This document shows positions 1-6,201 of a stretch of 7,007 nucleotides of DNA, piece by piece. Both the position numbers and the translations under genes were made by a program. The notes under the pieces were generated by a model, which did not search any database, had not been told where the DNA came from, and worked only from the letters and a program-made list of their open reading frames with translations. Every line of letters begins with the position of its first letter. Position 1 is the stretch's first letter. Source of the stretch: CAYYMD01 sp964480425 (lineage in GTDB: Bacteria > Planctomycetota > Phycisphaerae > SM23-33); the NCBI GenBank assembly GCA_964480425.1, contig CAYZPY010000132.1, positions 1 through 7,007 of the forward strand, written 5' to 3'.

Positions 1-19
1 CGCGGGCAAGATGCCCGCG
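1..19 (-). terminator. perfect GC-rich hairpin downstream of carB
   Basis: The sequence CGCGGGCA-AGA-TGCCCGCG is a perfect inverted repeat with 8-bp arms and a 3-nt loop. It starts 29 bases beyond the carB stop codon in the direction of carB transcription, so it could be the stem of a terminator. No U-tract can be seen, because the next bases lie outside the window. It could equally be one copy of a dispersed intergenic REP-like palindrome, since short GC-rich stems of this kind are often repeated in environmental genomes. Confidence 0.4.
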
Positions 20-48
20 ACACGGGTCCGCCGGTTTTCATACACATT

Positions 49-3000
49 CTAAGTTGCACGCCCTGCTGATTTGGGGAAATAATCCTGTAGTGGGCGGACG
101 CACCAGGGTTGTTCGCCAGCGGGGGATTTACCGGCGCGCATGGCGGCGATGGCGTCGGCTGCCGCAAATGCGGCGGTCAGCGTGGTTATCAGCGGTATGC
201 GATGAAGTGTCGCCAGCGAGCGGATTTTTCCCTCGTCCGTGGACGGGCCGTGCCTGGTGGGCGTGTTTATTAGCATGTCGACCTCGGCGTTGGCGATGAG
301 GTCGGCGATGTTTGGCCGACCCTGGGAAAGCTTTGGAAGCTCCCGCACCGTCATTCCCGCCTCGGTCAGCGCCCTGTGCGTGCCGCTGGTGGCCACCAGA
401 TCGAAACCCATCGCCGCCAACCGCTGCGCCAGCGGGACGACCTTGACCTTGTCGGCGTCGCGCACGGAGACGAAAACCGTCCCCTCCAAGGGCAGCGAAA
501 GCCCGGCGGCGACCTGGCTCTTGGCGAACGCCATGGCGAAACTCATGTCTATGCCCATCACCTCGCCGGTGGAGCGCATCTCCGGACCGAGAACCACGTC
601 CACCCGGGGGAACTTGGTGAACGGAAACACGCTTTCCTTGACGGAGGTGTGCCTTGGGCGCGGCACCTCGGCAGCGCCGAGATCCTCCAGCGACTCGCCG
701 GCCATGACCTTTGCGGCGACCTTCGCCCACGGAACGCCGGTGGCCTTGGAAACAAACGGCACCGTCCGCGAAGCGCGCGGGTTCACCTCCAGTATGTAGA
801 CCTTTCCGTCCTTGACGGCGAACTGGACGTTCATCAGCCCACGGACGTCGAGTCGCTGCGCCAGGAGTTTTGCCTGTCGGCGAATCTCCGCCTCCACGCC
901 CTCGGTGAGCGAAAACGGCGGAAGCGCGCAGGCCGAGTCGCCCGAGTGTATCCCCGCCTGCTCGATGTGCTCCATCACGCCGCAGACCAGCACCCGCGGA
1001 TTGGGCGGCCGCGCGCCGTCGGGACCCGGACCGAAATCGGACACGCAGTCCACATCCACCTCGGTGGCGCCGTCGAGAAATTTGTCTATGAGGATGGGAT
1101 GCTCCCTGCCAACCGTCGAGGCGTCCACCGCACGGGTCATGTAAAGGTCCAACTGCTCGGAGTCGGAGACAATTTCCATCGCCCTCCCGCCCAGCACGTA
1201 ACTGGGGCGCACCAGCACGGGGTATCCGATGCGGGCGGCGATCTGGCGGGCCTCCTCGACGGTAAGCGCGGTTCCGCTGGGTGGGCTCCGGAGGTTAAGG
1301 TCGGACAGTATCCTGGCGAAGCGCTTGCGGTCCTCGGCGACGTCTATCGATTCCGGCGATGTTCCGATGATTGGCACGCCGGCGGCTTCCAGACCCCGCG
1401 CGAGGTTCAGCGGCGTCTGCCCGCCGAACTGGATTATCACCCCGTGAAGCAAACCTTTGGCGGTAGTCGCAGAGGCAGCAGGGTTATTACTGAATTTTTC
1501 CTCCGCTTCCTCCGCTACCTCAGCGACCTGTCCAAGAGGCCGCCCGTTGAGGCGCCGGCAGACGTTCAGCACGTCATCGAGGGTCAGCGGCTCGAAGAAC
1601 AGCAGGTCCGACGTGTCGTAGTCGGTGGAGACCGTCTCGGGATTGGAGTTGACCATGACGGCCTCGAAGCCCATCTCCCGCGCCGCGAACGCCGCGTGTA
1701 CGCAGCAGTAATCGAACTCGATTCCCTGGCCGATACGGTTCGGCCCGCCGCCGAGGATGACAATCTTTTTCTTGTCCGTTACGCGAACTTCGTCGTCGTA
1801 AAAGGTCCCAGGTCCCTGGTCCCAGGTCCCAGGATCGTTTTTTCCCGATTTATTATCCGCAATGCGGTTAATGGGCGATTCATAGGATGAATAATAATAA
1901 GGTGTATACGCCTCGAACTCGGCGGCGCAGGTGTCCACGAGTTTGTAGGTCGGTTCGATGCCCATTGCCTTGCGAATCCGGCGGATCTTCTCCGGCGTCG
2001 TCTGCCAGATGGTCGCCAGTTGGATGTCCGAATAGCCCCACTGCTTGGCGCGACGAAGAAGAGACTCATCTGCGCCGGATAAATCACCGGCGGCGGATAA
2101 ATCGTCCTCGAAATTCACCAGTTGCTTCAATTGCGTAAGGAACCAGCGGTCCACCCAGGTTATCTTATAAATTTCATCCACGGACCACCCGGCCTTGAGC
2201 GCGTAGCGGATGTAAAACAGGCGGTCATCTGTGGGTATGGAAAGTTTTCTGTGCAACCGGCGATGCCCGATGGGGCAGGCGCTGCCGTCCGTTAGGCCCT
2301 TTTGCGCCTTTAACCATTCGTCCTTTCCGTCCAGTCCGAACCCAAAACGCTTTATCTCCATCGAGCGGATGCCTTTTTGCAGGGCCTCCTTGAATGTCCG
2401 GGCGATGCTCATCGCCTCGCCCACGGACTTCATCTGCGTGGTGAGCGTGTCGTCGGCGTCGGGGAATTTTTCGAACGTCCATCGGGGAATCTTGACCACG
2501 CAGTAATCTATAGTCGGCTCGAAGCACGCCGGCGTCTGTCGGGTGATGTCGTTTGGAATCTCGTCGAGCGTGTATCCCACGGCGAGTTTGGCGGCTATTT
2601 TGGCGATGGGAAAGCCGGTGGCCTTGGACGCCAGGGCCGAGGAGCGACTGACTCGCGGGTTCATCTCCACCACGGTCATCCGCCCGGTCTGCGAATTGAC
2701 GGCGAACTGGATGTTGCTGCCGCCGGTCTCCACGCCGATGGCGCGGATGATGACCAGCGCCGCGTCGCGCATCCGCTGATATTCCTTGTCGGTGAGCGTC
2801 TGTGCGGGCGCGACGGTTATCGAATCGCCGGTGTGTATGCCCATGGGGTCGAAGTTCTCGATTGAGCAGACGATGACGACGTTGTCGGCCTTGTCGCGCA
2901 TGACCTCCAGTTCGTATTCCTTCCAGCCGAGCACCGACTCCTCGATGAGTATCTCGCTGATGGGCGAATAGGCCAGCCCCCTTGCGGCTATCTCGTCGAA

Positions 3001-3576
3001 TTCCTCGACGTTGAACGCGAACCCCCCTCCGGTGCCGCCCAGCGTGTAGGCCGGGCGTATGCAGCACGGAAGGCCCACCTGTTCGAGCACGTCTTTGGCC
3101 TGATCCATGGTGTGGGCTATGCCGCTTTGCGGCACGTCCAGACCTATGGACTGGCAGATGTTCTTGAACTCGGTGCGGTCCTCAGCGCGGTTGATGACCG
3201 TGCGGTTGGCGCCTATCATCTCCACGCCGTACTCGTCGAGCACGCCGGCGTCGGCGACCTCGGCTGCGGTGTTCAGCGCGGTCTGCCCTCCGAGCGTCGG
3301 CAGCAGCGCGTCGACGGGATTCTCGCCGCTGGCCTCGGCTCGGATAACCTTGGTCACCGCCTCGGGCGTTATCGGCTCGATGTACGTCCGATCGGACACT
3401 TCCGGGTCGGTCATTATGGTGGCGGGATTGGAATTGATAAGCACTATGCGATACCCCTCCTGACGCAGCGCCTTGCACGCCTGCGTGCCGGAATAATCGA
3501 ACTCGCACCCCTGCCCGATGACAATCGGTCCCGAGCCGATGATGAGCACGGTGTGTATGTCGTCCCTGCGTGGCAT
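49..3576 (-). CDS. carB: carbamoyl-phosphate synthase, large (ammonia) subunit
   Basis: CarB makes carbamoyl phosphate from bicarbonate, ammonia (normally delivered by the CarA glutaminase) and 2 ATP in the cytoplasm, feeding UMP and arginine synthesis. The 1175 residues show the full family layout. The first ATP-grasp half covers about 1-400, with GSGPIVIGQ at 14-22 and metal-ligand motif EMNPR at 304-308. The oligomerisation domain spans about 400-560. The second ATP-grasp half covers about 603-1005, with GGGPNRIGQGIEFDY at 609-623 and EVNPR at 930-934. The C-terminal MGS-type allosteric domain keeps the ATSGT and INT motifs (1062-1066, 1103-1105) that bind UMP or IMP in E. coli. The start MPRRDDIHT aligns with E. 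coli MPKRTDIKS. The gene starts one base after the pyrG stop, has no clear Shine-Dalgarno and is probably translationally coupled. It ends in TAG. E. coli CarB is 1073 residues; the excess lies mainly at about 568-594, 678-711 and 848-862, the first two repeat-like in DNA. Confidence 0.97.
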   Translation of the reverse strand: MPRRDDIHTVLIIGSGPIVIGQGCEFDYSGTQACKALRQEGYRIVLINSNPATIMTDPEVSDRTYIEPITPEAVTKVIRAEASGENPVDALLPTLGGQTALNTAAEVADAGVLDEYGVEMIGANRTVINRAEDRTEFKNICQSIGLDVPQSGIAHTMDQAKDVLEQVGLPCCIRPAYTLGGTGGGFAFNVEEFDEIAARGLAYSPISEILIEESVLGWKEYELEVMRDKADNVVIVCSIENFDPMGIHTGDSITVAPAQTLTDKEYQRMRDAALVIIRAIGVETGGSNIQFAVNSQTGRMTVVEMNPRVSRSSALASKATGFPIAKIAAKLAVGYTLDEIPNDITRQTPACFEPTIDYCVVKIPRWTFEKFPDADDTLTTQMKSVGEAMSIARTFKEALQKGIRSMEIKRFGFGLDGKDEWLKAQKGLTDGSACPIGHRRLHRKLSIPTDDRLFYIRYALKAGWSVDEIYKITWVDRWFLTQLKQLVNFEDDLSAAGDLSGADESLLRRAKQWGYSDIQLATIWQTTPEKIRRIRKAMGIEPTYKLVDTCAAEFEAYTPYYYSSYESPINRIADNKSGKNDPGTWDQGPGTFYDDEVRVTDKKKIVILGGGPNRIGQGIEFDYCCVHAAFAAREMGFEAVMVNSNPETVSTDYDTSDLLFFEPLTLDDVLNVCRRLNGRPLGQVAEVAEEAEEKFSNNPAASATTAKGLLHGVIIQFGGQTPLNLARGLEAAGVPIIGTSPESIDVAEDRKRFARILSDLNLRSPPSGTALTVEEARQIAARIGYPVLVRPSYVLGGRAMEIVSDSEQLDLYMTRAVDASTVGREHPILIDKFLDGATEVDVDCVSDFGPGPDGARPPNPRVLVCGVMEHIEQAGIHSGDSACALPPFSLTEGVEAEIRRQAKLLAQRLDVRGLMNVQFAVKDGKVYILEVNPRASRTVPFVSKATGVPWAKVAAKVMAGESLEDLGAAEVPRPRHTSVKESVFPFTKFPRVDVVLGPEMRSTGEVMGIDMSFAMAFAKSQVAAGLSLPLEGTVFVSVRDADKVKVVPLAQRLAAMGFDLVATSGTHRALTEAGMTVRELPKLSQGRPNIADLIANAEVDMLINTPTRHGPSTDEGKIRSLATLHRIPLITTLTAAFAAADAIAAMRAGKSPAGEQPWCVRPLQDYFPKSAGRAT
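1466..1527 (-). repeat. palindromic element inside carB (in-frame insertion)
   Basis: In the carB message, arm GTCGCTGAGGTAGCGG (from 1527 down to 1512) can pair with CTGCTGCCTCTGCGAC (1481 down to 1466). Counted by hand this gives 13 Watson-Crick pairs, 2 G-U pairs and 1 U-U mismatch around a 30-nt purine-rich loop. The element encodes about residues 684-704 (AEVAEEAEEKF then SNNPAASATT). It lies within a stretch of roughly 35 residues where E. coli CarB has only a short turn before GVIVQYGGQ. The stem and low-complexity peptide suggest a mobile palindromic repeat tolerated in a surface loop, as with Rickettsia palindromic elements. That it is mobile or repeated elsewhere is inference. Confidence 0.55.
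1804..1833. repeat. GGTCCCW heptamer tandem array inside carB
   Basis: Four consecutive 7-base units read GGTCCCA, GGTCCCT, GGTCCCA, GGTCCCA, followed by GG. They fall in the coding region for about CarB residues 582-592 (DPGTWDQGPGT), in the linker before the second ATP-grasp half, where E. coli CarB has no equivalent. A perfect small palindrome, CCGCA-A-TGCGG, lies nearby at 1857-1867 within the same extra segment (about 1795-1875). Because the unit is 7 bases, gain or loss of one copy would shift the frame, so only certain array sizes can survive here. Confidence 0.7.
2076..2103. repeat. short 18-bp-period direct repeat in carB
   Basis: CGGATAAATC occurs at 2076-2085 and again at 2094-2103, a period of 18 bases. 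The encoded peptide shows a matching duplication, DLSAAG then DLSG (residues 492-501), in the oligomerisation domain. This fits a small in-frame slippage duplication. It is minor and probably neutral. Confidence 0.5.
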
Positions 3577-3577
3577 G

Positions 3578-5287
3578 TTATTTCAGCGTGGCGGCGACAA
3601 GTCCCTCGTAAAGCGGATTAGGTCGAAGCGGGCGTGATGTAAACTCCGGGTGAAACTGCGAGGCGATGAAATACGGATGGACGTCCTGGGAAAGTTCGAG
3701 AATCTGCATAATCGGCTGCTCGGGGTGCCTGCCCGAAAACACCAGCCCCGCCTGCCGGAGCGTCCGGACGTAATCCGGGTCCACCTCGTAACGGTGCCGG
3801 AACCGCTGGCGGATGCTGGTGGCGCCGAACAGCCGGACCGCCAGCGTGCCGGGGCTGATCTGCACGTCCTGACCGCCCAGGCGCATGTTGCCGCCGAGAC
3901 CCTCGATCTTCTTCTGCTCGGGCAGGATGCTGATCACCGGCGTGTCGCAATCGGGATTTATCTCGGTGCTGTCGGCTGTGGGCAGGTTGCAGACGTTGCG
4001 GGCGTACTCCACCACCGCCATCTGGAAGCCCAGGCAGATGCCGAGGTACGGAAGTTTATTCTGGCGGGCGTGCTTGATGCAGGCGATTTTCCCGCTAGTG
4101 CCGCGAACGCCGAACCCGCCGGGAACGATTATTCCGTCCACATCCGCCAGAGCGTCGGCGACGTTATCATCCGTTACGTCGGTGGTGTCTATCCACTTGA
4201 CTTTCACCTTGACGTTGTTAGCGGCCCCGGCGTGCTCCAGCGCGCGCAGGATGCTGGCGTAACTGTCGCGCAGCGACGTGTATTTGCCGGTTATGCCGAT
4301 GGTGACTTCCCCGTTCGGCGCGGTGATGATGGAGGTGTACTTTTCCCACTGGGCGGCCGAACGGGCATCCGCGGCGGAGTTAACCTTGCCCCCGAGGTCC
4401 AGCAGCTGCACCACCTCGCTGTCCAGCCCCGCCTCGCGCATCTGGTGATTAAGCAGATATATGCTCTGCAGGTCGTGCATGGAGAACACGCATTTAAGCG
4501 GCACGTTGGTGTAAAGCGAAATCTTCTGGCGGACCTTTTCGCTGACGGGCTTTTCGCATCGGCAGGCGATAATGTGCGGATGCACGCCGAATTCCATCAG
4601 GCGCTTTATGCCCAACTGGGCTGCCTTGGACTTCTGCTCGCCCAGCGAGGGAGGGCTCAGCACGTACGTCAGCGCCACGAACAGAACCGAACCGGACCCC
4701 TCCTCGTAACCCATCTCGCGCAGCGCCTCGATGTAGAATGCATTTTCGATGTCGCCCACGGTCCCGCCGACCTCAACGAAGATGGCTTCGGCGGAGGTTT
4801 TGACGGCAAGGTCGCGAAGGCGATATTTGACTTCGCCGGTGACGTGGGGAATCATCTGCACGTCCCGTCCGAGATACACACCGGCACGCTCCTTGGCGAG
4901 CACGGCGGAATAAATCTGCCCGGCGGTGACGAAATTGTCGCCGGTAAGGTCCTGGTCGAGCATGCGCTCGTAGGTGCCCAGGTCCATGTCGGTCTCGGTG
5001 CCGTCGTCAAGGACGAACACCTCACCGTGACGGTAGGGATTCAGCGTTCCGGAATCTATGTTCAGGTAGCCCTCGAGCTTGACGGGCGATACGTTTAAGC
5101 CCTTGTCCTTGAGCAACTTAGCCAGTGACGAGGAGAAAATACCCTTGCCCAGTCCACTCATGACCGTTCCGAAGACGGCCACGTATTTACACCGTCCGGG
5201 AACGTATCCGTCGGGGTGGGGGGTGTAGAATTCGGTTTCGTCGGTTTTATTGCTGACTGAACGCAGCAAGTCCATGGTCTGGTTCAT
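3578..5287 (-). CDS. pyrG: CTP synthase (glutamine-hydrolysing), divergent subfamily
   Basis: PyrG converts UTP to CTP using ATP and glutamine, the last step of pyrimidine nucleotide synthesis. Residue numbers here count from the ATG at 5287. The amidoligase domain has P-loop GTVMSGLGKG (40-49, Lys48), metal ligand Asp102 in TDMDLG and Glu172 in VEVGGTVGD. The class I glutaminase domain follows, with PGGFG (389-393), nucleophile Cys418 in LGICLGFQ, and His546 and Glu548 in QFHPEF, so both active sites look intact. The open frame extends to a GTG at 5305, but that codon lies directly beside the -10 element proposed at 5296-5301, so I prefer the ATG at 5287; the ATG at 5275 is also possible. 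About 30 residues precede the usual family start. E. coli KLDPYINVDPGT is replaced by KLEGYLNIDSGT, and VVSSLGKG by VMSGLGKG, which marks a divergent clade. It is the first gene of a pyrG-carB operon. Confidence 0.95.
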   Translation of the reverse strand: MNQTMDLLRSVSNKTDETEFYTPHPDGYVPGRCKYVAVFGTVMSGLGKGIFSSSLAKLLKDKGLNVSPVKLEGYLNIDSGTLNPYRHGEVFVLDDGTETDMDLGTYERMLDQDLTGDNFVTAGQIYSAVLAKERAGVYLGRDVQMIPHVTGEVKYRLRDLAVKTSAEAIFVEVGGTVGDIENAFYIEALREMGYEEGSGSVLFVALTYVLSPPSLGEQKSKAAQLGIKRLMEFGVHPHIIACRCEKPVSEKVRQKISLYTNVPLKCVFSMHDLQSIYLLNHQMREAGLDSEVVQLLDLGGKVNSAADARSAAQWEKYTSIITAPNGEVTIGITGKYTSLRDSYASILRALEHAGAANNVKVKVKWIDTTDVTDDNVADALADVDGIIVPGGFGVRGTSGKIACIKHARQNKLPYLGICLGFQMAVVEYARNVCNLPTADSTEINPDCDTPVISILPEQKKIEGLGGNMRLGGQDVQISPGTLAVRLFGATSIRQRFRHRYEVDPDYVRTLRQAGLVFSGRHPEQPIMQILELSQDVHPYFIASQFHPEFTSRPLRPNPLYEGLVAATLK

Positions 5288-5295
5288 GGACCCAC

Positions 5296-5324
5296 AATAT
5301 ACCACCGCCCCGCCGGCATGGCAA
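5296..5324 (-). promoter_or_regulatory. candidate sigma70-type promoter of pyrG-carB
   Basis: On the minus strand TTGCCA (5324 to 5319; 5 of 6 matches to TTGACA) is followed by exactly 17 bases and then TATATT (5301 to 5296; 5 of 6 matches to TATAAT). The predicted transcription start is near 5289, about two bases before the ATG at 5287. If real, the message would be leaderless or have only a very short leader, and the GTG at 5305 could not be the start. No good Shine-Dalgarno sits before either ATG, which agrees with this. Confidence 0.5.
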
Positions 5325-5331
5325 CAAAAGA

Positions 5332-5355
5332 CCGCCTTATTTATCCGATAAGCGG
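5332..5355. promoter_or_regulatory. palindrome upstream of the pyrG promoter, possible operator
   Basis: TTATC-C-GATAA (5341-5351) is a perfect short palindrome. It is nested in a wider inverted repeat, CCGC(C)TTAT at 5332-5340 and ATAAGCGG at 5348-5355, with one bulged C. It lies just upstream of the proposed pyrG -35 box in the gap between divergent genes, where a regulator could bind. Short palindromes also arise by chance, and no known operator is recognised. Confidence 0.25.
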
Positions 5356-5415
5356 ACCTGATACTGAAATGCGCTCCGCGGGAGAATGGATGCGGAAATG
5401 CGGGTGCCGCCTGAT

Positions 5416-5421
5416 TATAAT
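5416..5421 (+). promoter_or_regulatory. possible -10 box of the nth unit
   Basis: A perfect TATAAT lies about 100 bases before the nth start in an AT-rich part of the divergent gap. No convincing -35 hexamer is found 16-18 bases upstream, and the upstream TG is one base off the extended -10 position. The call rests on the hexamer and its location only. Confidence 0.25.
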
Positions 5422-5511
5422 TCTTTGGATATTTTACCGACGGCTGTCCAATAGCGTAAACTGGTTTCGGAATTACAGAGATAAATCAGTTAATACTCCC
5501 AGGGACAGTAA

Positions 5512-5516
5512 AAGGA
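5512..5516 (+). promoter_or_regulatory. ribosome binding site of nth
   Basis: AAGGA is followed by 7 bases and then the ATG at 5524. This is standard Shine-Dalgarno spacing and fixes the nth start. It contrasts with pyrG and carB in this window, which lack a clear site. Confidence 0.75.
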
Positions 5517-5523
5517 CACAATA

Positions 5524-6177
5524 ATGCCACGTGAATCGAAGGAAAGCGTCAAGAAGCGGACGGCGAAAATAATTTCCAAACTTGGCAAAAAGTATCCGCA
5601 CGCACGCACGGCGTTGCGACACGCCGACCCGCTGCAACTGCTGGTGGCTACGATTCTCTCGGCCCAGTGCACCGACAAGCGGGTCAACATGGTCACCGAC
5701 GAACTATTCAAAAAACACAAAAAGGCCGCGGATTTCGCAAAAATCCCCCAGCCGGCGCTGGAGAAGCAGATCCGCTCGACGGGTTTTTTCCGCAACAAGG
5801 CAAAGAACATCCGCGCCGCGTGCAAAATAATAGACGAGGACTTCGACGGAAAGGTGCCCGACAACATGGAAGACCTGGTGTCTCTGCCCGGCGTGTCGCG
5901 CAAGACCGCCAACGTGGTTCTGGGCAACGCCTTCGGCAAGAACGAGGGCGTCGTTGTGGATACGCACGTAAAGCGCCTGTCCGTCCGGCTGGGACTGACC
6001 GGGGAAAAAGACCCCAAAAAGATAGAGCAGGACCTGATGGAGCTGGTCCCCAAAAAACACTGGACGTCGTTCCCGCACATGCTGATATTCCACGGGCGGG
6101 AAACCTGTACTTCTCGAAAGCCCAAATGCGCCGAGTGCGTCGTCAACGACCTGTGCCCCTCGGCGTTCAAGGTTTAA
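5524..6177 (+). CDS. nth: endonuclease III (base-excision repair DNA glycosylase/AP lyase)
   Basis: Nth removes oxidised pyrimidines from DNA and cleaves the resulting abasic site. The 217-residue protein is close to the family length (E. coli 211). The helix-hairpin-helix LPGVSRKTANVVL spans residues 121-133 and holds catalytic Lys127. The catalytic Asp is Asp146 in VDTHVKR. LSAQCTD at 45-51 matches the E. coli LSAQATD segment. The C-terminal 4Fe-4S loop has Cys195, Cys202, Cys205 and Cys211 with the canonical C-x6-C-x2-C-x5-C spacing. All expected residues are present, so it should be active. The start has a good AAGGA site and the gene ends in TAA. The lactate dehydrogenase fusion gene begins 24 bases downstream on the same strand, so they may be co-transcribed, though no functional link between them is evident. 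Confidence 0.96.
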   Translation: MPRESKESVKKRTAKIISKLGKKYPHARTALRHADPLQLLVATILSAQCTDKRVNMVTDELFKKHKKAADFAKIPQPALEKQIRSTGFFRNKAKNIRAACKIIDEDFDGKVPDNMEDLVSLPGVSRKTANVVLGNAFGKNEGVVVDTHVKRLSVRLGLTGEKDPKKIEQDLMELVPKKHWTSFPHMLIFHGRETCTSRKPKCAECVVNDLCPSAFKV

Positions 6178-6192
6178 TCCAGGGAACTTGGC

Positions 6193-6199
6193 GAGGTGA
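6193..6199 (+). promoter_or_regulatory. ribosome binding site of the cNMP-LDH fusion gene
   Basis: GAGGTGA is complementary over 7 bases to the usual 3' end of 16S rRNA. Its GAGG core is 5 bases before the ATG at 6202. This favours that ATG over the in-frame GTG at 6196, which lies inside the site itself. Confidence 0.6.
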
Positions 6200-6201
6200 A
6201 A

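Noticed and set aside
376..1890. Long open frame (504 codons) on the plus strand opposite carB
   Set aside because: It lies wholly antisense to a certain carB and its peptide is His/Arg/Gly-rich with no recognisable domain. Such frames are common opposite GC-rich genes.
2264..2277. Small perfect hairpin TGCCC-GATG-GGGCA inside carB
   Set aside because: The arms are 5 bp in coding sequence and it encodes a plain CPIGH segment. This is expected by chance in GC-rich DNA.
3650..5098. Long open frame (482 codons) on the plus strand opposite pyrG
   Set aside because: It is antisense to intact pyrG, shows no domain and has no ribosome site. It is a by-product of codon bias.
5461..5489. Possible stem CTGGTTT / AAATCAG in the nth leader as a riboswitch
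   Set aside because: It is only 7 pairs with one wobble and a 15-nt loop, with no further structure or known motif. This is within chance.
5318..5524. 68-codon open frame in the divergent gap before nth
   Set aside because: It has no Shine-Dalgarno and no recognisable motif. It overlaps the pyrG promoter candidate and the palindrome, and its end runs into the nth start.
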